Part shown: positions 25,462 to 33,820 of the stretch, piece by piece | Position numbering within the stretch: position 1 is the stretch's first letter | Layout of the letters: the number at the start of each line of letters is the position of its first letter | NCBI RefSeq assembly: GCF_900016645.1 | Contig: NZ_CDGJ01000048.1 | Source of the DNA: Acididesulfobacillus acetoxydans | GTDB lineage: Bacteria; Bacillota; Desulfitobacteriia; Desulfitobacteriales; Desulfitobacteriaceae | Reading direction: 5' to 3' (one strand) | DNA: 64,000 nucleotides | Program-made: the position numbers and the translations under genes | Notes under the pieces: generated by a model | The model's input: only the letters and a program-made list of their open reading frames with translations | Told to the model about the DNA's origin: nothing | The model's database searches: none

Positions 25462-25688
25462 ACTACTTGCTATATCAATATCCATCAGCACTCGGCCGCC
25501 TTTGTTTAAAGAGGCCAAGTCAACCAATTAAGTAGGGATCTTGAGGCGGGCGGACATTGAGGGCGGTCTACTCATCGCACTTCCGTCTTGTGATTCTTTG
25601 TTGATTAGGCCGAGGGAAAGGAGGTCGCTGGGCAGAGGTTATAGTTTAAATCAGGGAAACGTCATAATAGCAGGAGGAGATGATCCGG

Positions 25689-27008
25689 ATGAAAGAAACG
25701 AAATTTCGCTGGCTAATTATTGGTCTGGTCTTTTTGATTACGGTCATAAATTATGTGGATCGCTCGGCCATTGCCTTTGCGATGCCGCTGTTGAGCAAAC
25801 AGTTCCACATGAATTCCGAAGATATAGGATTAACGCTGGGGGCCTTTAATATCGGCTACGCCATTTTGGTCTTCTTCGGGGGACTGATGGTAGATAAATG
25901 GGGAGCCCGTAAGGTTTGGGTCTTCGCCGCTTTGGTTTGGTCCCTGAGTATTTTTTCTACGGCTTTCGCCACCGGTTTAGCGATGCTGTTTACGGTGCGG
26001 ATGATGCTGGGCGTGGCCGAAGGGCCGAACTTTCCGGCTTTGAACCGGGTGGTGGGAGACTGGCTCCCGAGTAACGAACGGGCGGTTGCTTTGGGCAATG
26101 CTCTCGTGGCGGTGCCGCTGGCTTTGATGCTGGGCGGCCCCATTGTCGCTGCTCTGGCGACCTTCTTCGGCTGGCAGGGAATGTTTATCATCTTGGGGGT
26201 TTTGGGCTTCATCTGGATTCCAGTGTGGTACGGGTTATACCGTGATTTCCCCGAGAATTCGAACCGGGTCAATGATGCTGAACTCAAGCGGATTCGTGAG
26301 ACCGCTCAGGTGAGGCGCGGGATCAGCGACAAGGAGATTCGGCGCACCAGCCATGCCGCAATGCCTGGTATGTGGAAGTTTTTGCTGACCAATCCCACCT
26401 TGCTTTCCAACGACTGGGCCTTCTTCGTCTTTGGCTATAATCTCTTCTTCTTCATGGGTTGGCTGCCGACTTTCTTGAGCAAGTCTTACCATTTGGATCT
26501 CAGCCAAGTAGGCTGGTTCTCAGTCTTGCCCTGGGCTTTGGCTTCGATCATGCTCTTCAGTGTGGGTCACCTCTCAGATCGGATTTACAGAAATACGGGA
26601 AGTCTTCGTTACGCACGTTCTTACCCGATCTGGATCACTCAACTGTTGGCGGCGGCCAGCCTGGCACCGATCATTTTCTATCACTCCTTAATGCTGGCGC
26701 TGATTTGCATCTCTCTGGCGGTCGGCTTTGGTATGGCTTCCAATTCCACGTTTTACGCCATCAACGTCGACATGATCAAGCAGCGTACTGGTACGGCTAT
26801 GGGCATTATGGATTTCTTTTTCGCCGTTGCCGGCCTCATTGCTTCCACCTTGACCGGCTGGATCATCCAGCTGACCGGTTCTTTCGCAGGTGCTTTTGCT
26901 TTGGTGGTTGTGCTTAACCTGACGGCGGTCTTGGGCGTTCTGCTCTTCCATCACCCCGACAACAAGAAGCACGCCTACAACTATCAGGCAGCATTGCAAC
27001 AACAGTAG
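25689..27008 (+). CDS. MFS transporter, anion:cation symporter (ACS)-like
   Basis: A 439-residue major facilitator with twelve predicted membrane segments. The ACS subgroup pattern is visible: INYVDRSAIAFAMPLL after the first segment, GGLMVDKWGARKVW between segments 2 and 3, and MLGVAEGPNFPALNRVVGDW. Members take up organic anions such as hexuronates, galactonate or glucarate. ATG 25689 is chosen because GGAGGAG is nine bases upstream; ATG 25680 would be only one base away. The consensus sigma-54 promoter upstream indicates it is induced by an enhancer-binding activator, possibly the one at 12839. Confidence 0.88.
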   Translation: MKETKFRWLIIGLVFLITVINYVDRSAIAFAMPLLSKQFHMNSEDIGLTLGAFNIGYAILVFFGGLMVDKWGARKVWVFAALVWSLSIFSTAFATGLAMLFTVRMMLGVAEGPNFPALNRVVGDWLPSNERAVALGNALVAVPLALMLGGPIVAALATFFGWQGMFIILGVLGFIWIPVWYGLYRDFPENSNRVNDAELKRIRETAQVRRGISDKEIRRTSHAAMPGMWKFLLTNPTLLSNDWAFFVFGYNLFFFMGWLPTFLSKSYHLDLSQVGWFSVLPWALASIMLFSVGHLSDRIYRNTGSLRYARSYPIWITQLLAAASLAPIIFYHSLMLALICISLAVGFGMASNSTFYAINVDMIKQRTGTAMGIMDFFFAVAGLIASTLTGWIIQLTGSFAGAFALVVVLNLTAVLGVLLFHHPDNKKHAYNYQAALQQQ

Positions 27009-27118
27009 TTTTAGTAAAAATGCGACTAAGCCGGGGTGTGTAACGGGATAAAGGCAAAGTGTTCCCGGCGGAGGGCATAACAATAACAACAAGAATATAT
27101 GGCAAAAGACCTTGAAGG

Positions 27119-27153
27119 AGCGGTTTCTGTGCGCGGCACGGGGGCCGCTTTTT
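27119..27153 (+). terminator. probable terminator after the MFS gene
   Basis: AGCGG (27119-27123) and CCGCT (27145-27149) enclose an inner GTGC/GCAC hairpin and are followed by T residues. Confidence 0.5.
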
Positions 27154-27306
27154 CTCCCCCTGACGGGAAGAAGAAGTTTCCCTTAGGACAAGGGTAAACC
27201 GGTGTCTGCTCCGAGCTCTCCAACCGATCGCTCATTTCGGCATGCCGCTGCCAATCAGGTTTTTGGCAGGATACTCAATGTGAACCTCCAAAACCTCATG
27301 GATTCT

Positions 27307-27358
27307 TGTTATAATATAGAAGTGGTGTTTCACGTAGTGTTTAGATACACACGTGAAA
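27307..27358 (+). promoter_or_regulatory. extended -10 promoter overlapped by an operator-like dyad
   Basis: TGTTATAAT (27307-27315) is an extended -10. Just downstream, TTTCACGT A GTGT, six-base loop, ACAC ACGTGAAA (27328-27358) is a 12-bp dyad with one bulge. A dyad directly after a -10 is a typical repressor position. The controlled gene is the DUF815 ATPase at 27433. The rest of 27009-27432 shows no gene. Confidence 0.5.
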
Positions 27359-27432
27359 ACGAGAAATTGACCCAAAAACTTGGCCACCACGCCACTGGCT
27401 TCAGCTATGGGGACATTCGGGAGGAGAAAAAT

Positions 27433-29028
27433 ATGACGACTCAAAGAGTTCGGGCGGAATTTAAAAGGCTCTGCTTTTCGCTGGAGGAACCGGTGGTCTA
27501 CAGGACCCTCAAGGAGGATCCGTTGATCGAGGCGTTCGGGCAACTATTTCGGGCGGCTGCCTTGGAAGAAAGCGACTTTGACCTTATTCACAGGTGTTAT
27601 TATGACGTTTGCGGCTTGGCGCTGGAGTTGGGCTGGCCGGCTCATTTAGCAAACTTGATCATGGAAGACGAAAATTTGTTCAGCAAAACCGCCGCTGCCG
27701 CGGGTGCTTCCGGATTGAATCCTACGCTAAGAACATCGGCCACGCGGGACTTGGAAATCTGCCGGGCTCTGGTTGCCTTCAGCGCCCGTCGGGTTAAAGA
27801 AGGGATCGAGGAATTGTGGAATGAGCAAGTGCCGGGTGAATACGCCCTCTGTGATCCGCCCATGCTTTGGCCGGAGTGGGACGAGGGTCTGTCCCTTGGG
27901 AGCGGCGGGAACCTGTCGCAGAAGAAGGAGGGGCGCCAGACGCAGCAGGAGTGCAGGGGGCAGGGAGACGGGGCGTATGGCGGGGGATTGAGGAGAGCAG
28001 GGAAAGCGGAAGGGGATGCAAACGGAAGAGAAGGCGCAAACGGAAGAGAAGGCGCGAACGGACGAGAGGATGCGAACGAACGAGGGAATGCGAACGGGCG
28101 GTGGGATGAAGGGTGCCTGGAAACGGAGGCGTATCTGACGGGTTCGGGCAGCGTTGAGGAAATGGTTGATTTTTTGGCCGGCTATCATTTCGAGAACGGG
28201 TATGGTATCCTCAGCCGTTACCTTGCGTTTCGCTGGGAGGGGCATCGCTTAAAGGGGATTGTTAACCCGGACTGCGTTCAGCGGACACAGCTCTTTGGCC
28301 TGGAACGGGAACTGAGTATCCTGGCAGAAAATACGGAGCACTTCCTGGCCGGGTTTCGGGCCAACAATGTGCTTCTCTACGGCAATCGCGGTACCGGCAA
28401 GTCGTCGGCGGTCAAGGCTCTGCTTAATACTTACCGGGCCGAAGGTTTGCGCTTGGTGGAATTGAGCAAAAGCGCCCTTGAGGATCTGCCGGATGTGGTT
28501 CACTCTCTCTGGGGGAGTCCGCAAAAATTCATTCTTTTCGTCGATGATCTGTCTTTCGATGACACCGAACTCGGATACAAAAACCTGAAGACGGTTTTGG
28601 AAGGCGGACTGACGGCAGAGCCCGGGAATGTCTTGATTTACGCAACTTCGAACCGGCGCCACTTAGTCAAGGAAAATTTCACGGACCGTCAGGGAGATGA
28701 GGTTCATGCCCGCGACAGTGTGGACGAGAAACTGTCTCTGGCGGACCGTTTTGGTCTTACCATTACCTTTTCAGCGCCGGATCAAAAGGGGTATTTGCAA
28801 ATAGCGCGGGGCTTAGCGCGGCGGCGTGGGTTGACCGTTGAGGACGGTGAGCTGGAGAGGATGGCTTTGCGTTGGGAAATGATGCACAACGGGCGCTCGG
28901 GGCGAACCGCGCGGCAGTTTGTTGATTATCTGGAAGGTTCTATCGGCTTGGCCCACGCTTCGGTCCGAAAAATACAGCCAAAAGATGCCCGTACTGAGGA
29001 GGGGAACCGGCACGCCGGTAAAGGGTAG
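27433..29028 (+). CDS. DUF815-family AAA+ ATPase
   Basis: The 531-residue product is a P-loop ATPase of the DUF815 group. The Walker A is YGNRGTGKSSAVKALL (about residue 316), Walker B FILFVDDLSFDD (about 370), then the sensor region LIYATSNRRHLV. The N-terminal half is family-like, but about residues 150-235 are a hydrophilic linker with repeated NGRE motifs not expected in the family. The start is ATG 27433 after GAGGAG; a longer frame from 27202 runs through the promoter and is rejected. The function of DUF815 is not established. A promoter with an operator-like dyad precedes it. Confidence 0.85.
   Translation: MTTQRVRAEFKRLCFSLEEPVVYRTLKEDPLIEAFGQLFRAAALEESDFDLIHRCYYDVCGLALELGWPAHLANLIMEDENLFSKTAAAAGASGLNPTLRTSATRDLEICRALVAFSARRVKEGIEELWNEQVPGEYALCDPPMLWPEWDEGLSLGSGGNLSQKKEGRQTQQECRGQGDGAYGGGLRRAGKAEGDANGREGANGREGANGREDANERGNANGRWDEGCLETEAYLTGSGSVEEMVDFLAGYHFENGYGILSRYLAFRWEGHRLKGIVNPDCVQRTQLFGLERELSILAENTEHFLAGFRANNVLLYGNRGTGKSSAVKALLNTYRAEGLRLVELSKSALEDLPDVVHSLWGSPQKFILFVDDLSFDDTELGYKNLKTVLEGGLTAEPGNVLIYATSNRRHLVKENFTDRQGDEVHARDSVDEKLSLADRFGLTITFSAPDQKGYLQIARGLARRRGLTVEDGELERMALRWEMMHNGRSGRTARQFVDYLEGSIGLAHASVRKIQPKDARTEEGNRHAGKG
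28018..28100 (+). repeat. 18-base tandem repeat inside the DUF815 gene
   Basis: Units of 18 bases start at 28018, 28036, 28054 and 28072, with a partial fifth copy. The first two are identical (GCAAACGGAAGAGAAGGC) and later ones diverge. They encode ANGREG, ANGREG, ANGRED and ANERGN in frame, so the length can change without breaking the gene. Confidence 0.85.
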
Positions 29029-29149
29029 CCCTGGCGAAATGCCGTAAGCAACGGGGAATCCTCTGACTTTAGTCACATGAGAGTTAATAATTCCGTTTCG
29101 GAGCGGGCATACTAGTTCCTGAAAAAATTCCGAACGGGGTGATAAAACT

Positions 29150-29578
29150 ATGGCATTGATTCCGTATGACCCATTCCGCTTGTTTGAACCGATCTGGAAT
29201 GATCTGGATCGCTACCGGAACGGGGGCAGAGAAAATTGGTCCGAATGGACCTACCGTGTGGATGTGGAAGAAACGTCGGATGCCGTCATTGTGACCGCGG
29301 AGATCCCAGGCATCGAGAATAAAGAGGATTTAAACATCCAGCTCGATGAAGACCAGCTGACGATTCAGGGTGAGGTCAAGCGGGGTACGGCCCAGGAGGA
29401 AGGCCGGGTTTCCAGGCGTTCCGAGCGTTACTACGGCCACTTTTCCCGGACTATCACACTTCCGGCGAGAGTGAAAACGGATGGGGCTCACGCCAGCTAC
29501 AGAAACGGGTTGCTGGAACTCTCTTTCCTTAAAGATAAGCATCCTTCGGCCCGGAATATCGAGGTGAATTTTCACTAA
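29150..29578 (+). CDS. Hsp20-family small heat shock protein
   Basis: A 142-residue small heat shock protein that would hold unfolded proteins for refolding. The alpha-crystallin domain spans about residues 36-138 (YRVDVEETSDAVIVTAEIPG, then DLNIQLDEDQLTIQGE, GHFSRTITLP and YRNGLLELSF). The C-terminal IxI tail motif is reduced to NIEVNF. ATG 29150 follows GGGGTGA by about eight bases. It lies alone between the DUF815 gene and a cell wall hydrolase; no CIRCE or other heat-shock operator was seen upstream. Confidence 0.93.
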   Translation: MALIPYDPFRLFEPIWNDLDRYRNGGRENWSEWTYRVDVEETSDAVIVTAEIPGIENKEDLNIQLDEDQLTIQGEVKRGTAQEEGRVSRRSERYYGHFSRTITLPARVKTDGAHASYRNGLLELSFLKDKHPSARNIEVNFH

Positions 29579-29586
29579 GGTCTGGG

Positions 29587-29690
29587 TACCGTGGGATACG
29601 GAGAAGCCGCGAATACCGCGGGACAGGGGGAAGCTGTGGCAGTCGCAAGATACGGAAAAACCGGGGGTGCCGTGGGACGGCCCGGAAGAA
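29587..29690 (+). repeat. degenerate tandem repeat after hsp20
   Basis: About 100 bases contain three to four degenerate units of 27-29 bases sharing TACCGTGGGATACGG-like cores (TACCGTGGGA, TACCGCGGGA, GCCGTGGGA). It lies between hsp20 and the NlpC/P60 gene and encodes nothing convincing. Confidence 0.45.
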
Positions 29691-29883
29691 GGCGCCCCCT
29701 GCGGTCGCCGGCCGCTTTTTTGTCGGTCTGGGCCAGCCTCTGACGTCCAACAGAGCCGAGCCGGCCCCGGGGCGGGTGTTGGCGGCCGAAGGTTGAGAGA
29801 GGTGCTAAAAGAAAGCCTGCAGGCATAGAAAAGTAGTGGAGTTCTGTCTAAAGGTGGATTTTTGTCTAGAAGAAGGGAAAAGT

Positions 29884-30687
29884 ATGCAGGCGGCGCTGCC
29901 ACTCCACAAAACCGTGCCTTCTTATTCTATCGGTCTGGCCCTGCTCTTGTTGGCGGGGGTTGTTATGCTTCCGCTGCCGGAACTAACTGCCGGCGGAGAA
30001 AGGCAATGTCCCCGGTGGGGTATTCCGGACAACCCGGCGGGAGGGATTTCTGGCGGCGTCGCGCAGGCAGGCCACGATGCGGCGAATGGGGTCTGGCATC
30101 CCTCTGACCTGACGGGAGCGGTGTCGGGGGTCTGGCGCGCTGAGCAAAGGCAGGAGCCGGAGCAGGAGTTGGCGGGACCGACGCCGCCAAAAGTCATACC
30201 CCCCGCCAAGGGAACAGCAGCCGGAACTGCCGGTGCGGGTCGCAGCGCCGTCCCCGACACTGATTCGGCTGCTCACGTCAGCACCGAGGGTCCGGCGGCA
30301 ACGACTCCGCGGTTGCGGGAAAAAGCGCGTGCTCTTTTAATACAGCACGCGCTCACCTGGCTGGGAGTTCCCTACGCTTGGGGAGGAGAGAGCCGGACGG
30401 GAATTGACTGTTCTGCTTTCACCCAGAAAGCTTTCGCCTTTGTGGGTATCCATTTAGCGCGGACAACTTACGAGCAGTTTCGGGAAGGGGTCGGCGTGGC
30501 GCGCTCGTGCCTAATTCCGGGTGATCTGGTCTTTTTTAGCACGGGCGGTCCCGGGGCCAGCCATGTGGGAATATATCTGGGCGGGGGAGAATTCGTGTCC
30601 GCGACCCGGCGGCAGGTCGAAATTCAGCCTCTCGCAGATCCCTACTGGGTGAAGGCTTACCGAGGTGGCCGTCGCGTCTTGAAATGA
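29884..30687 (+). CDS. exported NlpC/P60 cell wall endopeptidase
   Basis: The enzyme would cut peptide cross-bridges of peptidoglycan. It has an N-terminal signal or anchor (about residues 12-32), a long Pro/Ala/Gly-rich linker (about 35-145) and a C-terminal NlpC/P60 domain with catalytic Cys in GIDCSAFTQKAF and His in GASHVGIYLGGGEFVSA. The start is ATG 29884, since residues before it are not signal-like. Without a substrate-binding LysM or SH3 domain, its target site is undefined. It lies next to the spore protein gene but nothing shows it is sporulation-specific. Confidence 0.85.
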   Translation: MQAALPLHKTVPSYSIGLALLLLAGVVMLPLPELTAGGERQCPRWGIPDNPAGGISGGVAQAGHDAANGVWHPSDLTGAVSGVWRAEQRQEPEQELAGPTPPKVIPPAKGTAAGTAGAGRSAVPDTDSAAHVSTEGPAATTPRLREKARALLIQHALTWLGVPYAWGGESRTGIDCSAFTQKAFAFVGIHLARTTYEQFREGVGVARSCLIPGDLVFFSTGGPGASHVGIYLGGGEFVSATRRQVEIQPLADPYWVKAYRGGRRVLK

Positions 30688-30728
30688 CCAAATCAGTGAC
30701 GGCACCGCATATCAGCGCAGCCTATTGC

Positions 30729-30902
30729 TCAGCGCATTAGGTTACGTTCAGCGATTTGGATGGCAGCCTTGACCATGTTGCCGCAGTTCCGAGCCGAAAC
30801 TGCGCCGAATCCCTCTTTTTGCACCGTGTCGGCAAAGCCCAGTTCACGGGCGATTTCCTGTTTTAGGGCCGGCGACATGGTGTTTTTGTTGCGTCTGGCC
30901 AT
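30729..30902 (-). CDS. alpha/beta-type small acid-soluble spore protein
   Basis: A 57-residue protein beginning MARRNKNTMSPALKQEIARE and continuing LGFADTVQKEGFGAVSARNC then GNMVKAAIQIAERNL. This matches alpha/beta-type SASPs, which coat and protect DNA in dormant spores. The EIAREL segment followed by GF fits the usual GPR protease cleavage zone. The ATG at 30902 has AAGGAGGAGG upstream on the minus strand. Upstream, CATATT and CACTATA about 18 bases apart resemble a sigma-G promoter, which is inference. It diverges from an endonuclease IV-like gene and is good evidence that the organism makes endospores. Confidence 0.88.
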   Translation of the reverse strand: MARRNKNTMSPALKQEIARELGFADTVQKEGFGAVSARNCGNMVKAAIQIAERNLMR

Positions 30903-31114
30903 CTTTGTCCTCCTCCTTCCGCCGGAGCGTGCTTTTCCGCTTGTTTTGTTTCGGACCCGGCCTTTATAGTGTTGCTCGTTCGAAGTCGAATATGTATCTT
31001 ACAGCTTTTTTCTGTCAAACAGTGTATCATAAAGAGGGGAGCCATCTGCCGCTGCTTAAAGATAGGCGCGGTCTGGTGCTCCGAAAGAATAGCGGTGCGG
31101 GGGGAGTGAGTCGC

Positions 31115-31966
31115 TTGCCACTATTATTTGGCACGGCGGGGGTACCGTTGTCGGCAACGGACCGTTCGAGCCAAGGAGGAATCCGGAAAATTCAGGAACT
31201 CGGTCTGGGCGCACTGGAGTTGGAATTCGTCCAGGGGGTGCGTATGGGTGAGGAGAAAGCTGGGCAAATCAAGCAACTGTCGGAAGACACAGGAATTCGC
31301 CTGAGCTGCCATGGGCCCTACTGGATCAATTTCAATTCGCGTGAAGCGGAGAAAGTCGCGGCGAGCCGGGAGCGTCTTCTTCATACGGCCCGAGTGGCTC
31401 GGATGGCCGGGATCGAGGCGGTTGTTTTTCACCCCGCTTTCTATCACGGGGATTCCCCGGAGATAGTGTTCAAACGGATTGTGCAAGAGCTGAGTTCGGT
31501 CAGGGAGGCATTGACGGCGGAAGGGAATTCAGTGCTGCTGCGGCCGGAAACTACGGGAAAACCGAGCCAGTATGGGGATCTGGAGGAGACTGTGCACCTG
31601 GCCCAAACGATTCCGGGCGTCTTGCCCTGCATCGATTTCAGCCATCTGCACGCCAGGTCAAACGGCAGGCTCAATAGTTATGACGAATTCAGCCGAATCT
31701 TGGACTTTACGGCGGAGGCACTCGGTGATTCTTGGGTCAAACGGGCCCACTTTCACATTTCCGGTATTGAGTACGGATTGAAAGGTGAGAAACGCCACCT
31801 TGTGCTCAGGAATTCGGATTTCAACTACCGGGAATTGATGCGGGCCTTGCGCGTCTTCGGAGTCGAGGGGCTGGCTATTTGTGAAAGTCCTAATCTGGAA
31901 GAGGATGCCTTGCAATTACAGGCTGCTTACCGGGATGCGGGAGGTGTGAGTCATGATGAATTATAA
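31115..31966 (+). CDS. endonuclease IV-like TIM-barrel protein (Nfo family)
   Basis: The 283-residue protein resembles AP endonuclease IV: LLFGTAGVPLS at the N-terminus, LSCHGPYWINF with a metal-ligand His, AVVFHPAFYHG, LRPETTGKPSQYGDLEE, LPCIDFSHLHARSNG, then HFHISGIEYG. Metal-binding His, Glu and Asp are spread as in the family, so cleavage at abasic sites is likely but not proven; some members of this group are uncharacterised. I choose TTG 31115, eight bases after GGGGGAG; GTG 31106 is also possible. A longer frame from 30905 overlaps the spore protein promoter. Its stop overlaps the next start by 14 bases. Confidence 0.78.
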   Translation: MPLLFGTAGVPLSATDRSSQGGIRKIQELGLGALELEFVQGVRMGEEKAGQIKQLSEDTGIRLSCHGPYWINFNSREAEKVAASRERLLHTARVARMAGIEAVVFHPAFYHGDSPEIVFKRIVQELSSVREALTAEGNSVLLRPETTGKPSQYGDLEETVHLAQTIPGVLPCIDFSHLHARSNGRLNSYDEFSRILDFTAEALGDSWVKRAHFHISGIEYGLKGEKRHLVLRNSDFNYRELMRALRVFGVEGLAICESPNLEEDALQLQAAYRDAGGVSHDEL

Positions 31967-32561
31967 TGCTGCCCTGGAGAGCGCCTTGGCTCAATTCGGA
32001 GCTGCCTCTTTGGAGCAAATCCGCAAGTATTCCGGTTATCCCGTGGCGGATAACCGGATAGAGGTGGATTTTTTGGGGTATAAGAGTGAAGTGGAACACC
32101 CGAGTGGAAGATTTTCCCCTGAGCCGACTCCTGAGGGGGACCTGCCCGTCTTTGCCCGGATCCTTATCTTGCATTATTTGAGCAGGAGCGGACCGGTGCA
32201 AGAGCAGGGCCGGCTGATTTCCTACAAGGAAATTCCGGGGGGGAGTATTTACATTCAACCTTTCAGCAACCGCGCTATCCGGCCGCTGGTTCAGGCCTTC
32301 GGCGAAAGGCCGCAAGCGCTGTCGGAGGTCGGACTCAGGTTGGGAGGGAGGGTCGCTGCCCACGGGGATGCGGCGGTAACCATTCCCGTGTTTCCGCATA
32401 TCCCGGTCACCTTGGTTATTTGGGGCGGAGACGATGAATTTCCCCCCAACGGAAATATCCTTTTTGATGCCTCGGCTGCCCGGATTCTCCCTGCAGAAGA
32501 TTACGCGGTGATGGCGGGTTTTGTCGCGGCCACTCTTCAGAAAATGTCCAAAGGCGGCTGA
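31953..32561 (+). CDS. DUF3786-family protein
   Basis: A 202-residue soluble protein with LEQIRKYSGYPVADNRIEVD, ILILHYLSRSGPVQEQGRLI and LVIWGGDDEFPPNGNILFD, the pattern of DUF3786 proteins in Clostridia and Deltaproteobacteria. Their function is unknown; some have been noted near corrinoid proteins, but none is here. The ATG (31953) overlaps the end of the endonuclease IV-like gene and has GGGAGGTGAG upstream, so the two are probably translated together. Confidence 0.8.
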   Translation: MMNYNAALESALAQFGAASLEQIRKYSGYPVADNRIEVDFLGYKSEVEHPSGRFSPEPTPEGDLPVFARILILHYLSRSGPVQEQGRLISYKEIPGGSIYIQPFSNRAIRPLVQAFGERPQALSEVGLRLGGRVAAHGDAAVTIPVFPHIPVTLVIWGGDDEFPPNGNILFDASAARILPAEDYAVMAGFVAATLQKMSKGG

Positions 32562-32573
32562 ACGGCCGGCGGC

Positions 32574-32653
32574 GGGATCTGTTTTTACCGGGATCTGAAT
32601 CTTACCGAGATCTGAATCTTACCGGGATCTGATCTTACCGGGATCTGTTTTTA
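32574..32653 (+). repeat. five tandem units of 16-17 bases upstream of ku
   Basis: Units of GGGATCTGAATCTTACC start at about 32574 and repeat with small changes (GGGATCTG TTTTTACC, GGGATCTGAATCTTACC, GAGATCTGAATCTTACC, GGGATCTGATCTTACC and a partial). There are no spacers. It lies between DUF3786 and ku, so expression of ku might be affected by its length. Confidence 0.8.
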
Positions 32654-32703
32654 CATGGAAAAGAGATTCCCTGCTCACACTAAGGGGTGAGGAGGGAATT
32701 GAT

Positions 32704-33816
32704 ATGCACACGCTGTGGAAGGGCTCCATCAGCTTTGGTTTGGTCAACGTTCCGGTCAAAATGCAGGCGGCGACAGAGTCCAAAGAGTTTCAATTTCACT
32801 ACCTGCACAATGCCTGTCAGGGGCGCATCCGCTATGTCAAACAGTGCCCGCGCTGCAAAACGGAGGTTGAGAACCGGGACCTGGTCAAAGGGTATGAATA
32901 TGAAAAGGATCGCTATGTGATTCTGACGGACGAGGAATTGGCTTCCGTGCAGGAGCCGTCGGCCCGCTCCATTGATATTTTGGACTTTGTGGACTTGAAG
33001 GAGATCGATCCGGTTTATTACCAGAAGTCATATTACCTTTCTCCGGAGGATACGGCCGCCAAGGCTTACCGCCTGCTCTGCCTGGCCATGCTGGAAAGCG
33101 GGAAGGTGGCGCTGGCACATCTGACGCTGCGATCCAAGCAGTACCTGGCGTGTTTACGCGTTTTTGAAGAGGGCCTGGTTTTGGAGACGATGTTTTACGC
33201 GGATGAAATTCGGCGTATGGAGAGGCCGTGGCAGGAGATTCAGCCGACAGAAACCGAACTCATGCTGGCCAGGCAGTTGGTCGAACAGCTGGCGAAACCG
33301 TTTGAGCCCGGAAAATATCGGGACGGGATGCGGGATAAGCTGGCCGAGATGATCGAGCAGAAAGTGAAAGGAGAATCCTTGCGAGTACCAACCGCTCCCA
33401 GAGGGGGCCAGGTTCTGGATTTGATGGAAGCCCTCAGGGCCAGCATCGCCAGAGCCGAGGAGAAGAAAGACGGAGCGAGAGAAAGCGATGCCGAAGGAGC
33501 AGAGGAAAACGAAGAGCCGCCGGAGGATCGGTCTTTATCAAATCGAGAAGAGGCGAGCGTTAACCGGCAAGTAAACACGGATGTCAGCGGCAGGGCGGAC
33601 GAAAGTGCGAAGGCGAGGGCGGACGCGAGCGAAAACGCGAACACCGAGGCGCCGGCAACGACGGGTGCGGCTGCGCGAGGTGCGCGGACAAAGGCGCCGG
33701 CAACGACGGGCACGGCTGCGGGCGGTGCGCGGACAAAGGAGCCGCCTGGCCCGGAAGAGCCCGTCCCCTCCGGACTGAAGCCGCGCAAGCGGGCAGTCAA
33801 AGCAAAGGGGGCTTGA
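32704..33816 (+). CDS. ku: bacterial non-homologous end-joining protein Ku
   Basis: Ku binds double-strand DNA ends as a ring and recruits LigD-type ligase. The core (residues 1-235) is typical: MHTLWKGSISFGLVNVPVKM, FHYLHNACQGRIRYVK, CPRCKTEV and KSYYLSPEDTAAKAYRLLCL. From about residue 245 to 370 a long hydrophilic tail rich in Ala, Glu, Thr and Arg follows, with two copies of a 15-residue unit and a basic end (KPRKRAVKAKG). Basic tails in some Ku proteins bind DNA; the repeats are not typical. ATG 32704 follows GAGGAGGG. The ligase and polymerase genes follow at once. Confidence 0.96.
   Translation: MHTLWKGSISFGLVNVPVKMQAATESKEFQFHYLHNACQGRIRYVKQCPRCKTEVENRDLVKGYEYEKDRYVILTDEELASVQEPSARSIDILDFVDLKEIDPVYYQKSYYLSPEDTAAKAYRLLCLAMLESGKVALAHLTLRSKQYLACLRVFEEGLVLETMFYADEIRRMERPWQEIQPTETELMLARQLVEQLAKPFEPGKYRDGMRDKLAEMIEQKVKGESLRVPTAPRGGQVLDLMEALRASIARAEEKKDGARESDAEGAEENEEPPEDRSLSNREEASVNRQVNTDVSGRADESAKARADASENANTEAPATTGAAARGARTKAPATTGTAAGGARTKEPPGPEEPVPSGLKPRKRAVKAKGA
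33649..33738 (+). repeat. two 45-base copies in the ku tail
   Basis: 33649-33693 and 33694-33738 encode APATTGAAARGARTK and APATTGTAAGGARTK. Confidence 0.85.
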
Positions 33817-33820
33817 CGGC

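Noticed and set aside
27202..27432. N-terminal extension of the DUF815 ATPase
   Set aside because: It runs through an extended -10 promoter and dyad; ATG 27433 has a good ribosome site.
30905..31114. N-terminal extension of the endonuclease IV-like protein
   Set aside because: It overlaps the divergent spore protein promoter and does not match the family, which begins at about LLFGTAGVPLS.
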